Source: DASUPK01 sp963695675
GTDB taxonomy: Bacteria > Actinomycetota > Thermoleophilia > Solirubrobacterales > 70-9
NCBI GenBank assembly: GCA_963695675.1
Contig: CAVOGY010000007.1
Span: 62,001 to 126,000 of the forward strand
Length of the DNA stretch: 64,000 nucleotides
Direction: 5' to 3'
A program made the position numbers and the translations under genes. Position 1 is the stretch's first letter. Each line of letters starts with the position of its first letter. Positions 1-8,718 of the stretch are shown here, piece after piece. Under the pieces are notes generated by a model. That model saw only the letters and a list, made by a program, of their open reading frames with translations, had not been told where the DNA came from and made no database searches.

Positions 1-1695
1 GCGGCGGACACCCTGATGGATGCCCTCCAGGACGCGCTCCTCTCCGCCTACAAGAAGACCCCCGGCGCCGCCAAGTACGCGACGGTCGAGCTCGACCACA
101 ACACCGCGGACTTCCGCGTCTACGAGCTGATGGTCCCCGAGGACCTCGAGAAGCGCCTGCTCGACGAGCAGTTCGAGGACCAGATCCAGGCCGCCGAGGC
201 CGCCGAGGCGGCGGGCGAGCCGATCCCCGAGATCGAGATCAACAGGCCGACCGTGGATCCGGAGACGGGCGAGCGGCGGGAGGCCGAGGAGCCCGAGGTC
301 GAGCTCGCGCGCCTCCAGCCCTACCGAGACCAGATCGAGACTCGCGACGTCACGCCCGAGGACTTCGGGCGCATCGCCGCCCAGACCGCCAAGCAGGTGA
401 TCCTGCAGCGGATCCGCGAGGCCGAGCGGGGCATGATGTTCGAGGAGTACAAGGACCGCGTCGGCGAGCTCATCACCGGGATCATCCAGCAGTCCGACAA
501 CCGCTACACCCTGGTCCAGCTCCGCGAGCGGGTCGAGGCCCTGCTGCCGCGCTCCGAGCAGGTCTACAACGAGCGCTACGACCACGGCATGCGCGTCAAG
601 GCGGTGATCACCGACGTCTCGGCGGACACAAAGGGCCCGAGCATCGTCGTCAGCCGCCGCAACCCCGAGCTGATCAAGAAGCTCTTCGAGCTCGAGGTCC
701 CGGAGATCGCCGACAAGCTCGTGGAGATCACGGGTGTCGCGCGCGAGCCCGGCTGGCGCTCGAAGATCGCCGTGGTCTCGCACGCCGACGGGGTCGACCC
801 GGTGGGCGCCTGTGTGGGGCCGCGTGGCTCCCGGGTGCGCATGGTCGTCTCAGAGCTGCGCGGCGAGAAGATCGACATCATCCCGTACAACGACGAGCCG
901 GCTCGGTTCGTCGCCAAGGCGCTCTCCCCGGCGCGGGTCCGTGAGGTCCTCGTCGACGACGAGACCAAGGAGGCGACGGTGATCGTTCCCGACGACCAGC
1001 TCTCGCTGGCGATCGGGCGCGACGGACAGAACGCCCGCCTCGCCGCCCGGCTGACCGGGTGGAAGGTCGACATCACCTCGGAGACCGAGTTCGCTCAGCA
1101 GGAGGAGGACATCGAGTACGAGGGTGAGGAGGCGGCCGACGGCCGTTGCAAGGCGATCATGACCACCGGGCGTCGCTGCCCGAACGCCGCGCTGCAGGGC
1201 TCGCAGTACTGCGGCCTGCCCCAGCATCAGGCGCTGGCTCGGTTCAGCGCCAACCAGGTCGCCGTACTCAGCCCGCTGAGCGACGAGGAGGTCGCGACCC
1301 TGGCCGATGGCAACGCCGACGACGCCACCGTCAAGCCGATCGTCGAGAAGGCCGAGAGCCAGTTCGACGAGAGCGCTGAGGCGGAGGAGCAGGAGCCCGA
1401 ACAGGTCGAGGAGGCCGAAGAGGCAGAGGAAGCCGACCAGGGCGGAGAAGAGGCCCCGGCCGAGGGGGCTCCCGCGGAGGAAGAGGCTCCGGCCGCCGAG
1501 GTCGAGGAGGCGGAGCCGGAAGAGGCCGAGCAGCCCTCGGAGGACGAGCCCTCCGAGCACGACGAGCCGGAGGAGGAGCCCGCCGACGACGAAGAGCCTG
1601 CCGAGGAGCCCTCGGCCGAGGAGTCCGGGGCTTCGGACGGCGGCGCCCCTGAAGAGGAGACGGTCAAGGCCGGCGAGGAGCAGACAAACGAGTAG
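1..1695 (+). CDS. nusA: Transcription termination/antitermination factor NusA (5' partial)
   Basis: NusA binds RNA polymerase and nascent RNA and modulates pausing, termination and antitermination. The open frame runs off the left edge. The first in-window ATG (position 16) falls inside the N-terminal RNAP-binding helix region, where the family normally has about 15-20 more residues, so the true start lies outside. Numbering from that Met, an S1 domain covers about 190-235, KH1 about 240-300 and KH2 about 310-375 (GRDGQNARLAARLTGW). Beyond the family core lies a Cys378-Cys388-Cys399-His404 cluster (CKA..TTGRRC...YC..PQH) and then a Glu/Ala/Pro-rich acidic tail to 559. The N-terminal domain also has a charged insertion. 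The next gene, infB, starts 4 nt after the stop. No ylxR gene lies between them, although many bacteria have one there. Confidence 0.96.
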   Translation, partial: AADTLMDALQDALLSAYKKTPGAAKYATVELDHNTADFRVYELMVPEDLEKRLLDEQFEDQIQAAEAAEAAGEPIPEIEINRPTVDPETGERREAEEPEVELARLQPYRDQIETRDVTPEDFGRIAAQTAKQVILQRIREAERGMMFEEYKDRVGELITGIIQQSDNRYTLVQLRERVEALLPRSEQVYNERYDHGMRVKAVITDVSADTKGPSIVVSRRNPELIKKLFELEVPEIADKLVEITGVAREPGWRSKIAVVSHADGVDPVGACVGPRGSRVRMVVSELRGEKIDIIPYNDEPARFVAKALSPARVREVLVDDETKEATVIVPDDQLSLAIGRDGQNARLAARLTGWKVDITSETEFAQQEEDIEYEGEEAADGRCKAIMTTGRRCPNAALQGSQYCGLPQHQALARFSANQVAVLSPLSDEEVATLADGNADDATVKPIVEKAESQFDESAEAEEQEPEQVEEAEEAEEADQGGEEAPAEGAPAEEEAPAAEVEEAEPEEAEQPSEDEPSEHDEPEEEPADDEEPAEEPSAEESGASDGGAPEEETVKAGEEQTNE

Positions 1696-1699
1696 GAAG

Positions 1700-3970
1700 A
1701 TGGCGAAGAAGCGCGTACACGAGATAGCCAAGGCACAGGGCATGACCAGCAAGGAGCTCCTTGCTGCACTCAAGGCTGCCGGCATCGAGGCGAAGGCCGC
1801 TCAGTCGAGCGTCGAGGAGTCCGAGGCTCTCGCCGCGCTGAAGAGCTCTCCGGATGGCGCCTCGTCCAGCGCCGCGACAAAGACGGCCGCGCAGCCGAAA
1901 CAGGCTCGGGGCGCAACGGGCACCGCCGCCGCGAAGCCCAAGTCGGAGGCTCCGGCGAAGCAGGCGAAGTCCGACGGACCGGCCAGGGCGCCGAAGCCCG
2001 CCAGCGGGGACGGTGCGGCTGCAGCTCCCGCGAAGAAGGGCCCGGGCAAGCGCCGCCGCCGCGTCGTGATCGACTCCCAGGCCGCCCGCCGCGACCACAT
2101 CGCGAGGACCCAGCCGCCGCCCCGGCCGCCGCGTCGACGAGGCGGCCGCCGCCGCCGCCCGCTGCTCGAGGAGCCCAGCGACAAGGAGCTGAAGCAGCCA
2201 GAGGAGCAGCCCCCGATCAAGGTCAACTCCGGCGCCACCGTCCGTGAGGTCGCCGAGAGCCTGGGCCTCTCCGCCGCCGAGGTGATCAAGGCCTTGATGA
2301 AGGAGGGTGAGATGGCGACGCTCACCCAGACGCTCACCGACGAGTCCGTCGAGTCGATCGCCAAGCAGTTCGACCGCAAGATCGAGATCGTCACCGCCGC
2401 AGAGGAAGAGGTCGAGGAGCCGACCGTCGAGGAAGACGACCAGAAGGACCTCGCCGAGCGCCCGCCGGTCGTCACGGTGATGGGCCACGTCGACCACGGC
2501 AAGACCTCACTGCTCGACGCGATCCGCCAGACGCAGGTCGCCGCCGGCGAGGCAGGTGGGATCACCCAGCACATCGGCGCCTACCAAGTCCAGCACGACG
2601 GCAAGACGCTCACCTTCCTGGACACTCCGGGCCACGAGGCCTTCACGGCCATGCGAGCCCGCGGCGCCAAGGTCACCGACGTCGCGGTGATCGTGGTCGC
2701 GGCCGACGACGGCGTCATGCCGCAGACAGTCGAGGCGATCGACCACGCTCGCGCGGCCGACGTCCCCATCCTGGTCGCGGTCAACAAGATCGACAAGGAC
2801 GGTGCCGATCCGAACCGCGTCCGCACCGAGCTCGCGCAGCAGGACCTCAATCCCGAGGAATGGGGCGGCGACACGGTCTACGCCGACGTCTCCGCCAAGA
2901 CCAAGGACGGCCTCGACAACCTGCTCGAGATGATCCTGCTGGTCACCGAGCTCGAGGAGCTCGGGGCCAACCCGAACGCCCCCGCCTCCGGCGCCGTGGT
3001 CGAGTCCCGGCTCGACCCGGGCCGCGGCCCGGTCACCGGGGTCCTCGTGCAGCGCGGCACCCTTCGGGTCGGTGAGGCGGTCGTCGCCGGGCCGGTCTGG
3101 GGCAAGGTCCGCGCCATGCTCGACGACAAGGGTGAGCGAGTCGAAGAGGCCACGCCCGGCACACCGGTCGAAGTGCTCGGGTTCGACGGCGTCTCCGAGG
3201 CAGGCGAGCACGTCCAGGTGGTCGAGAACGAGCGCAAGGCGCGCGCCCTCGCCCAGGAGCGCGAGACCCGCCTGAAGACCGAGCAGCTCGCCCGACGCGC
3301 CGCGCGCAAGGTCACGCTCGAGGAGGTCTTCGAGCGCGCCAAGGAGGGCCAGCTCAACGAGCTCAACATCGTGCTCAAGGCCGACGTCTCGGGTTCGCTC
3401 GAGGCGCTCGAGGACGAGATCGCGAAGCTGCCGCAGGAGCAGGTGCCGGTCAACGTGATCCACGCGCAGACCGGCGGCATCAACGAGTCCGACGTGATGC
3501 TGGCCGCGGCTTCGGATGCGGTGATCATCGGCTTCAACGTCCGCCCGCTCGCCGAGGCCCGGCGCGCGGCTGAGAACGAGGGCGTCGACATCCGCACCTA
3601 CACGGTGATCTACAAGGTCACAGAGGAAATGCGCGCGGCGATGGAGGGCCTGCTCGAGCCGGAGGAGGTCGAGGAGGCGCTCGGCCAGGCCGAGGTCAAG
3701 CAGACCTTCAAGGCCTCACGCGTCGGCACGATCGCCGGCTGCCTGGTCACCGACGGCAAGGTCACGCGCACCGCCGGCGTCCGGCTGGTTCGCGACGGGA
3801 CGATCGTCTGGAGCGGCAAGGTGGGCTCGCTGCGGCGCTTCAAGGACGACGTGGCCGAGGTCGAGGAGGGCCTGGAGTGCGGCATCGTCCTCGAGGGCTT
3901 CGCCGACATCAAGGAGGGCGACGTCCTCGAGTTTTTCGAGACCCGCCAGGTCGAGAAGACTCTCGAGTAG
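1700..3970 (+). CDS. infB: Translation initiation factor IF-2
   Basis: This GTPase delivers fMet-tRNA to the 30S subunit and promotes subunit joining. The 756-residue protein starts at ATG 1700 with an IF2_N helical module (MAKKRVHEIAKAQGM). A low-complexity Ala/Lys/Arg linker follows, then a second IF2_N module near 180-235. The GTPase domain has G1 GHVDHGKT at 262-269, G3 DTPGHEAF, G4 NKID and G5 SAK. Domains II, III and IV follow to the C-terminus. The same frame is open upstream to 1307, but that part is nusA read out of frame. The start is preferred because the IF2_N fold begins exactly there. It is probably cotranscribed with nusA. Confidence 0.97.
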   Translation: MAKKRVHEIAKAQGMTSKELLAALKAAGIEAKAAQSSVEESEALAALKSSPDGASSSAATKTAAQPKQARGATGTAAAKPKSEAPAKQAKSDGPARAPKPASGDGAAAAPAKKGPGKRRRRVVIDSQAARRDHIARTQPPPRPPRRRGGRRRRPLLEEPSDKELKQPEEQPPIKVNSGATVREVAESLGLSAAEVIKALMKEGEMATLTQTLTDESVESIAKQFDRKIEIVTAAEEEVEEPTVEEDDQKDLAERPPVVTVMGHVDHGKTSLLDAIRQTQVAAGEAGGITQHIGAYQVQHDGKTLTFLDTPGHEAFTAMRARGAKVTDVAVIVVAADDGVMPQTVEAIDHARAADVPILVAVNKIDKDGADPNRVRTELAQQDLNPEEWGGDTVYADVSAKTKDGLDNLLEMILLVTELEELGANPNAPASGAVVESRLDPGRGPVTGVLVQRGTLRVGEAVVAGPVWGKVRAMLDDKGERVEEATPGTPVEVLGFDGVSEAGEHVQVVENERKARALAQERETRLKTEQLARRAARKVTLEEVFERAKEGQLNELNIVLKADVSGSLEALEDEIAKLPQEQVPVNVIHAQTGGINESDVMLAAASDAVIIGFNVRPLAEARRAAENEGVDIRTYTVIYKVTEEMRAAMEGLLEPEEVEEALGQAEVKQTFKASRVGTIAGCLVTDGKVTRTAGVRLVRDGTIVWSGKVGSLRRFKDDVAEVEEGLECGIVLEGFADIKEGDVLEFFETRQVEKTLE

Positions 3971-4088
3971 GCCGCTGCAAAGCGGCGCATACCTGCGTCC
4001 TCGCGCGATCGTCTCGCTCACCTAGGATTCACCTAGGCTCGCTTCGCCGATCGCGCTGCGTCCTTGGTCTGCTTGCTTTTCGCGGCCT
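3971..4088 (+). repeat. Structured intergenic element between infB and ylxP
   Basis: The 118-nt gap is dense with symmetry. Directly after the infB stop is a perfect hairpin, GCCGCT-GCAA-AGCGGC (3971-3986), without a following T-run. A second inverted pair, GCGCGATCG (4003-4011) and CGATCGCGC (4048-4056), encloses a direct repeat CACCTAGG at 4019-4026 and 4030-4037. The octamer CTGCGTCC flanks this at 3993-4000 and 4056-4063. I cannot assign a known family. It may be an attenuator or a copy of a dispersed repeat; no second copy was seen in this window. Confidence 0.5.
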
Positions 4089-4388
4089 ATGAATCCATTC
4101 GTTGAACTCATCGAGATTCGCCTGCATTTCGGCGACGTTCAGGACCTGAAAGGAAAGCGCAAGCTCGTCAAGTCGCTCAAGGACAGCGTCCGTCAGCGCT
4201 TCGGCGCGTCGGTCGCAGAGATCGACGGGCACGACAAGTGGCAGCGCTCGACCCTGCTCTGCGCGCTGGTCGGAGACGGGGACGTCTCGGACCGGGCCGA
4301 CGGCCTCGTGCGCTTCGTCGAGAGCCGCTGCCCCGATGGCTGTTCGTTCGAGCGGGACCTGCTCAGCCTGCGTGACATCCGCGACTAG
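4089..4388 (+). CDS. ylxP: DUF503 family protein YlxP
   Basis: This 99-residue protein matches the YlxP/DUF503 family, a small ferredoxin-like-fold protein usually encoded between infB and rbfA. It is associated with ribosome biogenesis by context, but its biochemical role is not established. The family hallmarks are the opening beta strand followed by the LKGKRKLVKSLKDSVRQRFG segment and the central DKWQRSTL stretch. Position and length are both typical. It is preceded by the structured gap at 3971-4088 and followed 27 nt later by rbfA. Confidence 0.88.
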   Translation: MNPFVELIEIRLHFGDVQDLKGKRKLVKSLKDSVRQRFGASVAEIDGHDKWQRSTLLCALVGDGDVSDRADGLVRFVESRCPDGCSFERDLLSLRDIRD

Positions 4389-4415
4389 CTGGGGCGACGG
4401 TTTGGAGGTGCCTGA

Positions 4416-4787
4416 GTGCCCCTCTGCCACGACTGTTATCTTCGCCGGGCGATGCCGACAGCCCGGATGCGGCGCGTCAACGAGTCGATCAAGGAGATCC
4501 TCGGGGATGCGATCACGACGGAGCTCAAGGACCCGAGAATTGGATTCGTGACCGTGACCGAAGTGGACACCTCTCCCGACCTGCGCGCTGCGCGCGTCTA
4601 CGTCAGCGTGCTCGGGACCAAGGAGGAGCGGGAGCGCTCGCTTGCAGGCCTGCGCTCCTCGCACGGTTTTCTTCAGGGCAAGATCGCACGCGCGATGAGG
4701 ATGAAGCGAACCCCGACCTTGACCTTCGAATACGACGAAAGCGCAGAGCGCGGCGATCGCATCTCGCGTCTTCTCAAGGACGAATGA
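4416..4787 (+). CDS. rbfA: 30S ribosome-binding factor RbfA
   Basis: RbfA binds the 30S subunit during maturation of the 5' end of 16S rRNA. It is a KH-like protein with the family signatures ELKDPRIGFVTVTEV and DLRAARVYVSVLG. I place the start at GTG 4416 because a strong Shine-Dalgarno (GGAGGTG, 4404-4410) lies 5 nt upstream. An in-frame ATG at 4452 would give the more usual 111-residue protein but has no visible ribosome-binding site. The GTG start adds a 12-residue leader with two Cys residues (PLCHDC). The gene overlaps nrnA by 4 nt (ATGA), so translation is probably coupled. Confidence 0.93.
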   Translation: MPLCHDCYLRRAMPTARMRRVNESIKEILGDAITTELKDPRIGFVTVTEVDTSPDLRAARVYVSVLGTKEERERSLAGLRSSHGFLQGKIARAMRMKRTPTLTFEYDESAERGDRISRLLKDE

Positions 4788-5788
4788 CTGAATCGACAGA
4801 GCTCTTGACTCGCGACCTCGACCGCGTCGCAGACGAGATCCGTGCCGGCGACCGGTTCCTGCTCACCACCCACGAGAACCCAGATGGTGACGCCCTCGGC
4901 TCCCTCCTCGCGATGCACCGGATCCTCGAGGCGCTCGGCAAGGACACGGTGATGTTCCTGGCCGCCAAGGAGTTCCCGCTCCCGGTCGAATACCGCTTCC
5001 TGCCACTCGAGGAGGTCTTCCACGAGCCGCCCGCCGACATCGCCGACCGAGTGGTGATGTTCCTGGACTGCGGGAACATCGACCGGATGCCCGTGGACTT
5101 CCTTCAGAACGGAGACAACAAGGTGATCAACATCGATCACCACCATGACAACACCCGCTTCGGGACGGTCAACCTGGTGGACGTCGACGCGTCCTGCACG
5201 GCGGAGATCGTCTACGACCTGACCGGCCTGCTCGACGTTCAGCTGACGCCCGAGATCGCCAACTCCCTCTATGTCGGACTGGTCACCGACACGGGCAAGT
5301 TCATGTACGAGAACACCGATGCGCGCTCGCATCGAATGGCGGCCGACCTGATCGAGGCCGGGGTGGAGGTGAACGACGTCTACCGGCGCCTCTACGAGCA
5401 CGCCCCCATCGAGAAGCTGAAGCTGCTCGCGCGCGCGCTGGAGGGTATCGAGCTTCGCGACGGCGCCAGACTCTCGGTCACGTACATCTCGGTCGAGGAT
5501 TACGCGGTCACCGGGGCCAGTGAGGCGCTCACCGAGGGGATCATCGACCACCTGCGGACAATCGATGGGACCCTGGTCGCCGCCGTCGTACGCGACCAGC
5601 CCGACAGCGACCGGGCCGCCCGGAAGGTGAGCATGCGCTCGACCGACGGGCGGGTTGACGTCTCGGCGATCGCCCGGCTGCACGGCGGCGGCGGTCACCG
5701 CCGGGCGGCGGGGTTCGGCACCGATCTCGCGTACGACCAGGTCGTGGAGTTCCTGGTCGGCCAGATCGAGTCCCAGCTCGCAAGCTGA
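4784..5788 (+). CDS. nrnA: DHH/DHHA1 phosphoesterase, NrnA-type (nanoRNase / pAp phosphatase)
   Basis: NrnA-type enzymes degrade 2-5-mers of RNA and dephosphorylate 3'-phosphoadenosine 5'-phosphate using divalent metal. The 334-residue protein has the DHH-family motifs in order: HENPDGDALGS near residue 30, a VVMFLDCGN Asp strand near 90, and the IDHHHDN motif near 115. The DHHA1 signature GGGGHRRAAGF lies near 301. Length and order match full-length NrnA. The start overlaps the rbfA stop (ATGA), and truB follows within 8 nt, so it belongs to the rbfA-nrnA-truB-ribF operon seen in many Gram-positive bacteria. Confidence 0.94.
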   Translation: MTESTELLTRDLDRVADEIRAGDRFLLTTHENPDGDALGSLLAMHRILEALGKDTVMFLAAKEFPLPVEYRFLPLEEVFHEPPADIADRVVMFLDCGNIDRMPVDFLQNGDNKVINIDHHHDNTRFGTVNLVDVDASCTAEIVYDLTGLLDVQLTPEIANSLYVGLVTDTGKFMYENTDARSHRMAADLIEAGVEVNDVYRRLYEHAPIEKLKLLARALEGIELRDGARLSVTYISVEDYAVTGASEALTEGIIDHLRTIDGTLVAAVVRDQPDSDRAARKVSMRSTDGRVDVSAIARLHGGGGHRRAAGFGTDLAYDQVVEFLVGQIESQLAS

Positions 5789-5795
5789 TCGGGTC

Positions 5796-6599
5796 ATGAA
5801 CACACCGAAGCCGACCCCCGCCCGGGGGCTGCTAGTCGACAAGCCGGCGGGCGTCACTTCCCACGACGTAGTCGCCGAGATCAGGCGGGAACGGGGAGGG
5901 AAGGTGGGCCATGCCGGGACGCTCGACCCCTTCGCGACGGGCCTGCTGGTCCTCCTGCTTGGCCAAGCGACCCGGCTGCAGCGCTACCTGCTCGAGCTTC
6001 CCAAGGCCTACCGTGCCACTGCGCGGCTCGGCTGGCGCTCCTCAACCGCTGACCCGGACGGCGAGCTGACCGAGACGGGCCGGATCCCCGAGCGACTCGA
6101 GCTGCCCACCGGCGAGATCGAGCAGCGGGTGCCGATGACCTCAGCCGTCAAGGTCGGCGGCGAACGCCTCTACCGCAAGGCCCATCGCGGCGAGGCGGTC
6201 GAGACGCCGATGCGGCGTGTCACCGTTTACCGCGCGGAGCTGCTGGAAAGCGATGGGGAGCGTGCCACCTTCGAGATCGAGTGCTCGAGCGGCACGTACG
6301 TCCGCACACTGATCGAGAGCCTCGAGGACGCCTACTGCGAATCGCTGCGCCGCATCGGGATCGACAGTCTGCGGGTGCCGGAGGCAAGCCCTCGGGAGAT
6401 CTCCGTCGAGGAGCTGATGGCGTTCCTTCCAGAGCGGTTGCTGGACGATGACGAGGCCGCCGCCGTGCGCCACGGACGGCAGGTGCTGGAGCCGTTCGAT
6501 GTGCCCCCTGAACACGTCCGGCTGACCCATGGCGGGCGCCTTGTCGCAGTCGCGCGCGTCGATGGAGAGAATCTGCGGCCCGAGGTGGTCCTGACTTGA
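5796..6599 (+). CDS. truB: tRNA pseudouridine(55) synthase TruB
   Basis: TruB converts U55 of tRNA to pseudouridine in the T-loop. The 267-residue protein starts at ATG 5796 and begins with the family pattern GLLVDKPAGVTSHDVV. The catalytic aspartate is Asp44 in GHAGTLDPFATG. The motif SGTYVRTL and a short C-terminal PUA-like region follow. The frame is open further upstream, but that is nrnA read out of frame. The stop overlaps the TTG start of ribF (TTGA). Confidence 0.95.
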   Translation: MNTPKPTPARGLLVDKPAGVTSHDVVAEIRRERGGKVGHAGTLDPFATGLLVLLLGQATRLQRYLLELPKAYRATARLGWRSSTADPDGELTETGRIPERLELPTGEIEQRVPMTSAVKVGGERLYRKAHRGEAVETPMRRVTVYRAELLESDGERATFEIECSSGTYVRTLIESLEDAYCESLRRIGIDSLRVPEASPREISVEELMAFLPERLLDDDEAAAVRHGRQVLEPFDVPPEHVRLTHGGRLVAVARVDGENLRPEVVLT

Positions 6600-7489
6600 C
6601 GATCCAGGTGACCAAGCTGCCCGACGCGGAGCCACGCGACCGCCACGTCGCGATCGGGGTCTTCGACGGCGTCCACAAGGGCCACCAGGCCGTGATCGAC
6701 AGGGCGGACACGGTTCTCACCTTCGATCCGCACCCACTGTCGGTGATCAATCCGGACGCGGCGCCGAAGCTGATCATGCCCTTCGAGGTGAAGCGAGACG
6801 TGGTCGACGGGCTGGGAGTGGAGGAGCTGGTGGTGATCCCTTTCGACAAGGAGTTCATGAAGATCCCGGCCGAGGAGTTCATCTCCCGAATCCTCGTCGA
6901 GAGGCTCGGGGCCAAGAAGGTCTCGGTCGGCGAGAACTTCCGCTTCGGGGCCAAGGCCCACGGGACCCCGCAGATGCTCGCCGAGCGCGAGGAGTTCGAG
7001 ACGCGCATCGTTCCTCTGGTCGAGGTCGACGGCGAGACCGTCTCCTCGAGCAGGATCCGGGCTCTTGTCGCCGCCGGAGAGGTCGACGCGGCAATGCGCT
7101 GCCTGGGGGCGCCGTTCATGGTCGAGGGCAGGGTGGTCGAGGGCGACCGCCGCGGCCGCGAGCTTGGCTTCCCGACTGCCAATCTCGTACCAGACGACCA
7201 CCTGGTCGTCCCGGGACACGGGGTCTACGCCGCGTTCGCCAACGGGCACCCGGCGGCCGTCAACGTCGGCATCAGGCCCACCTTCGACACCGGCAGGGGA
7301 CTGCTGATCGAGTCATTCCTGATCGACTACGACGGGGATCTCTACGGGCAGAAGCTGCGTGTCGCGTTCGTCAGCCGGCTGCGCGGTGAGCGGCGGTTTC
7401 CGAACGTCGAGGACCTGATCTCGCAGATGCATCGTGACGTCGCCGAGGCGCGCGAGATCACCGCGGAGTACGAGGGCCGCGGCGCCTGA
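6596..7489 (+). CDS. ribF: Bifunctional riboflavin kinase / FAD synthetase RibF
   Basis: RibF phosphorylates riboflavin to FMN and adenylates FMN to FAD. The N-terminal adenylyltransferase half contains GVFDGVHKGHQ near residue 22, FDPHP, and SSSRIRALV near 145. The C-terminal riboflavin kinase half contains GRELGFPTANL and NVGIRPTF. The region between GVHKGHQ and FDPHP is about a dozen residues shorter than in many homologues. The start is TTG 6596, overlapping the truB stop; GTG 6608 is an in-frame alternative. It closes the rbfA-nrnA-truB-ribF set. Confidence 0.94.
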   Translation: MTIQVTKLPDAEPRDRHVAIGVFDGVHKGHQAVIDRADTVLTFDPHPLSVINPDAAPKLIMPFEVKRDVVDGLGVEELVVIPFDKEFMKIPAEEFISRILVERLGAKKVSVGENFRFGAKAHGTPQMLAEREEFETRIVPLVEVDGETVSSSRIRALVAAGEVDAAMRCLGAPFMVEGRVVEGDRRGRELGFPTANLVPDDHLVVPGHGVYAAFANGHPAAVNVGIRPTFDTGRGLLIESFLIDYDGDLYGQKLRVAFVSRLRGERRFPNVEDLISQMHRDVAEAREITAEYEGRGA

Positions 7490-7572
7490 ATCTCGCGACT
7501 GGCCCGTCAACAAAACGGCGGCTGCTCTGATTCGCGTCCGCCGCCGCCTGTCGCCGCTACCCTGTGGCGTCG

Positions 7573-7842
7573 ATGCCGCTGACCAAGGACAGAAAGCAGG
7601 AGCTGATCGGCAAGTACGGGCGGTCGGGCGAAGACACCGGCTCCGCAGAGGTGCAGGTCGCCCTGCTCACCGAGCGAATCAACGAGCTCACCGAGCACCT
7701 GCGGGCCCACAGCAAGGACCATCACTCCCGCCGTGGCCTGCTCAAGATGGTCGGCAAGCGCCGCCGAATCCTCCGCTATCTGGAGCGCAACGACCTGGAG
7801 CGCTACCGCTCCCTGGTAGCGGAGCTCGGCCTGCGCCGCTAG
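7573..7842 (+). CDS. rpsO: 30S ribosomal protein S15
   Basis: S15 binds the central domain of 16S rRNA and helps organise the platform. Starting at ATG 7573 gives 89 residues, exactly the usual size. The protein begins MPLTKDRKQELI and contains the rRNA-binding DTGSAEVQVALLTERI and HSRRGLLKMVGKRRRILRYL segments. A GTG at 7564 is in frame but would add three residues before the conserved start. Normally rpsO lies next to pnp; here about 3.4 kb, including a minus-strand hydrolase, separates them. Confidence 0.97.
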   Translation: MPLTKDRKQELIGKYGRSGEDTGSAEVQVALLTERINELTEHLRAHSKDHHSRRGLLKMVGKRRRILRYLERNDLERYRSLVAELGLRR

Positions 7843-7856
7843 CGCCGGCGAATCTG

Positions 7857-8309
7857 ATGATCGCGGCCGGCGCGAGAGCACCCGACTTCTCCCTGCCGGA
7901 CCACGACGGGAACCAGGTCGGCCTATCGGACTTCGCAGGCCGCAAGCTCGTGCTCGCCTTCTACCCACTCGACTTCAGCCCGGTCTGCACCGACCAGCTG
8001 AGCCTCTATCAGGAGGTGCTGGGGGAGATCGAGGCACGCGATGCGAGCCTGGTGGGGATCAGCGTCGATTCCTCCTACTGTCACCACGCCTTCCGCGAGC
8101 ACCTCAACCTGACGATGCCGCTGCTCGCCGACTTCAACCCCAAGGGCCAGGTCTCGCGCGCCTACGGCGCGTGGATCGACGTGGTCGACCACGGCAACCG
8201 CTCGCTGGTCCTGATCGACGGGGAGGGGACCGTGCGCTGGGCGCACGCCTCACCGACGCCTCTCGAGATCCCCGGGGCGAACCTGATCTTCGACGCCCTG
8301 TCCGGCTAG
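7857..8309 (+). CDS. Peroxiredoxin (AhpC/TSA family, thioredoxin fold)
   Basis: This is a thiol peroxidase that reduces hydrogen peroxide and organic hydroperoxides. The 150-residue protein starts APDFSLPDHDG and carries the peroxidatic cysteine Cys44 in DFSPVCTDQ. Cys75 (SSYCHHAF) could be a resolving cysteine or simply a second thiol. Size is that of small cytosolic AhpE/Bcp-like peroxiredoxins. It follows rpsO by 14 nt. The family is certain; the subfamily and electron donor are not. Confidence 0.9.
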   Translation: MIAAGARAPDFSLPDHDGNQVGLSDFAGRKLVLAFYPLDFSPVCTDQLSLYQEVLGEIEARDASLVGISVDSSYCHHAFREHLNLTMPLLADFNPKGQVSRAYGAWIDVVDHGNRSLVLIDGEGTVRWAHASPTPLEIPGANLIFDALSG

Positions 8310-8364
8310 CTGGGGGCCGGGGGGTAGAGTCGACGAATCTGGAACCTGCGGATAGGAGATCGCC

Positions 8365-8673
8365 ATGTACGCACGGATAGCGAGTTTCGAGGGTGACCCC
8401 GATCGCGTCGAGGAGGCGGTCGAGGCCGTCAAGGGGCAGGTGGAGTCCAATTGGGCATCCCCCCCGGAGGGACTCGAGCGCGCCAAGGAAATGTGGATGC
8501 TCGTCGACCGTGACAATGGAAAGGGCATCGGCATCACGCTCTACGAGACGGAGGAGGACATGCGCCGGGGTGACGAGGCACTGAGCGCGATGACACCCCC
8601 GGTCGCCGACGACACCGGGCGCCGGACTGGCGTCAGCTTCTACGAGATCGCCCTGCGCAAGCAGCGCGACTAG
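8365..8673 (+). CDS. Small conserved hypothetical protein, ABM-like dimeric alpha/beta barrel
   Basis: This 102-residue protein has the outline of an antibiotic-biosynthesis-monooxygenase-like ferredoxin barrel. The opening strand is MYARIASFEGDP, followed by an amphipathic helix and a hydrophobic strand (EMWMLVD...GIGITLYET). Such proteins are usually small dimers in stress or detoxification pathways, but no catalytic residue is evident. AGGAGA six nucleotides before ATG 8365 supports the start. Function is unknown. Confidence 0.65.
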   Translation: MYARIASFEGDPDRVEEAVEAVKGQVESNWASPPEGLERAKEMWMLVDRDNGKGIGITLYETEEDMRRGDEALSAMTPPVADDTGRRTGVSFYEIALRKQRD

Positions 8674-8718
8674 GACTTCGGGCAGAAAAGGCGGGCATCT
8701 CTAGCGTGCTCTGGCTCG

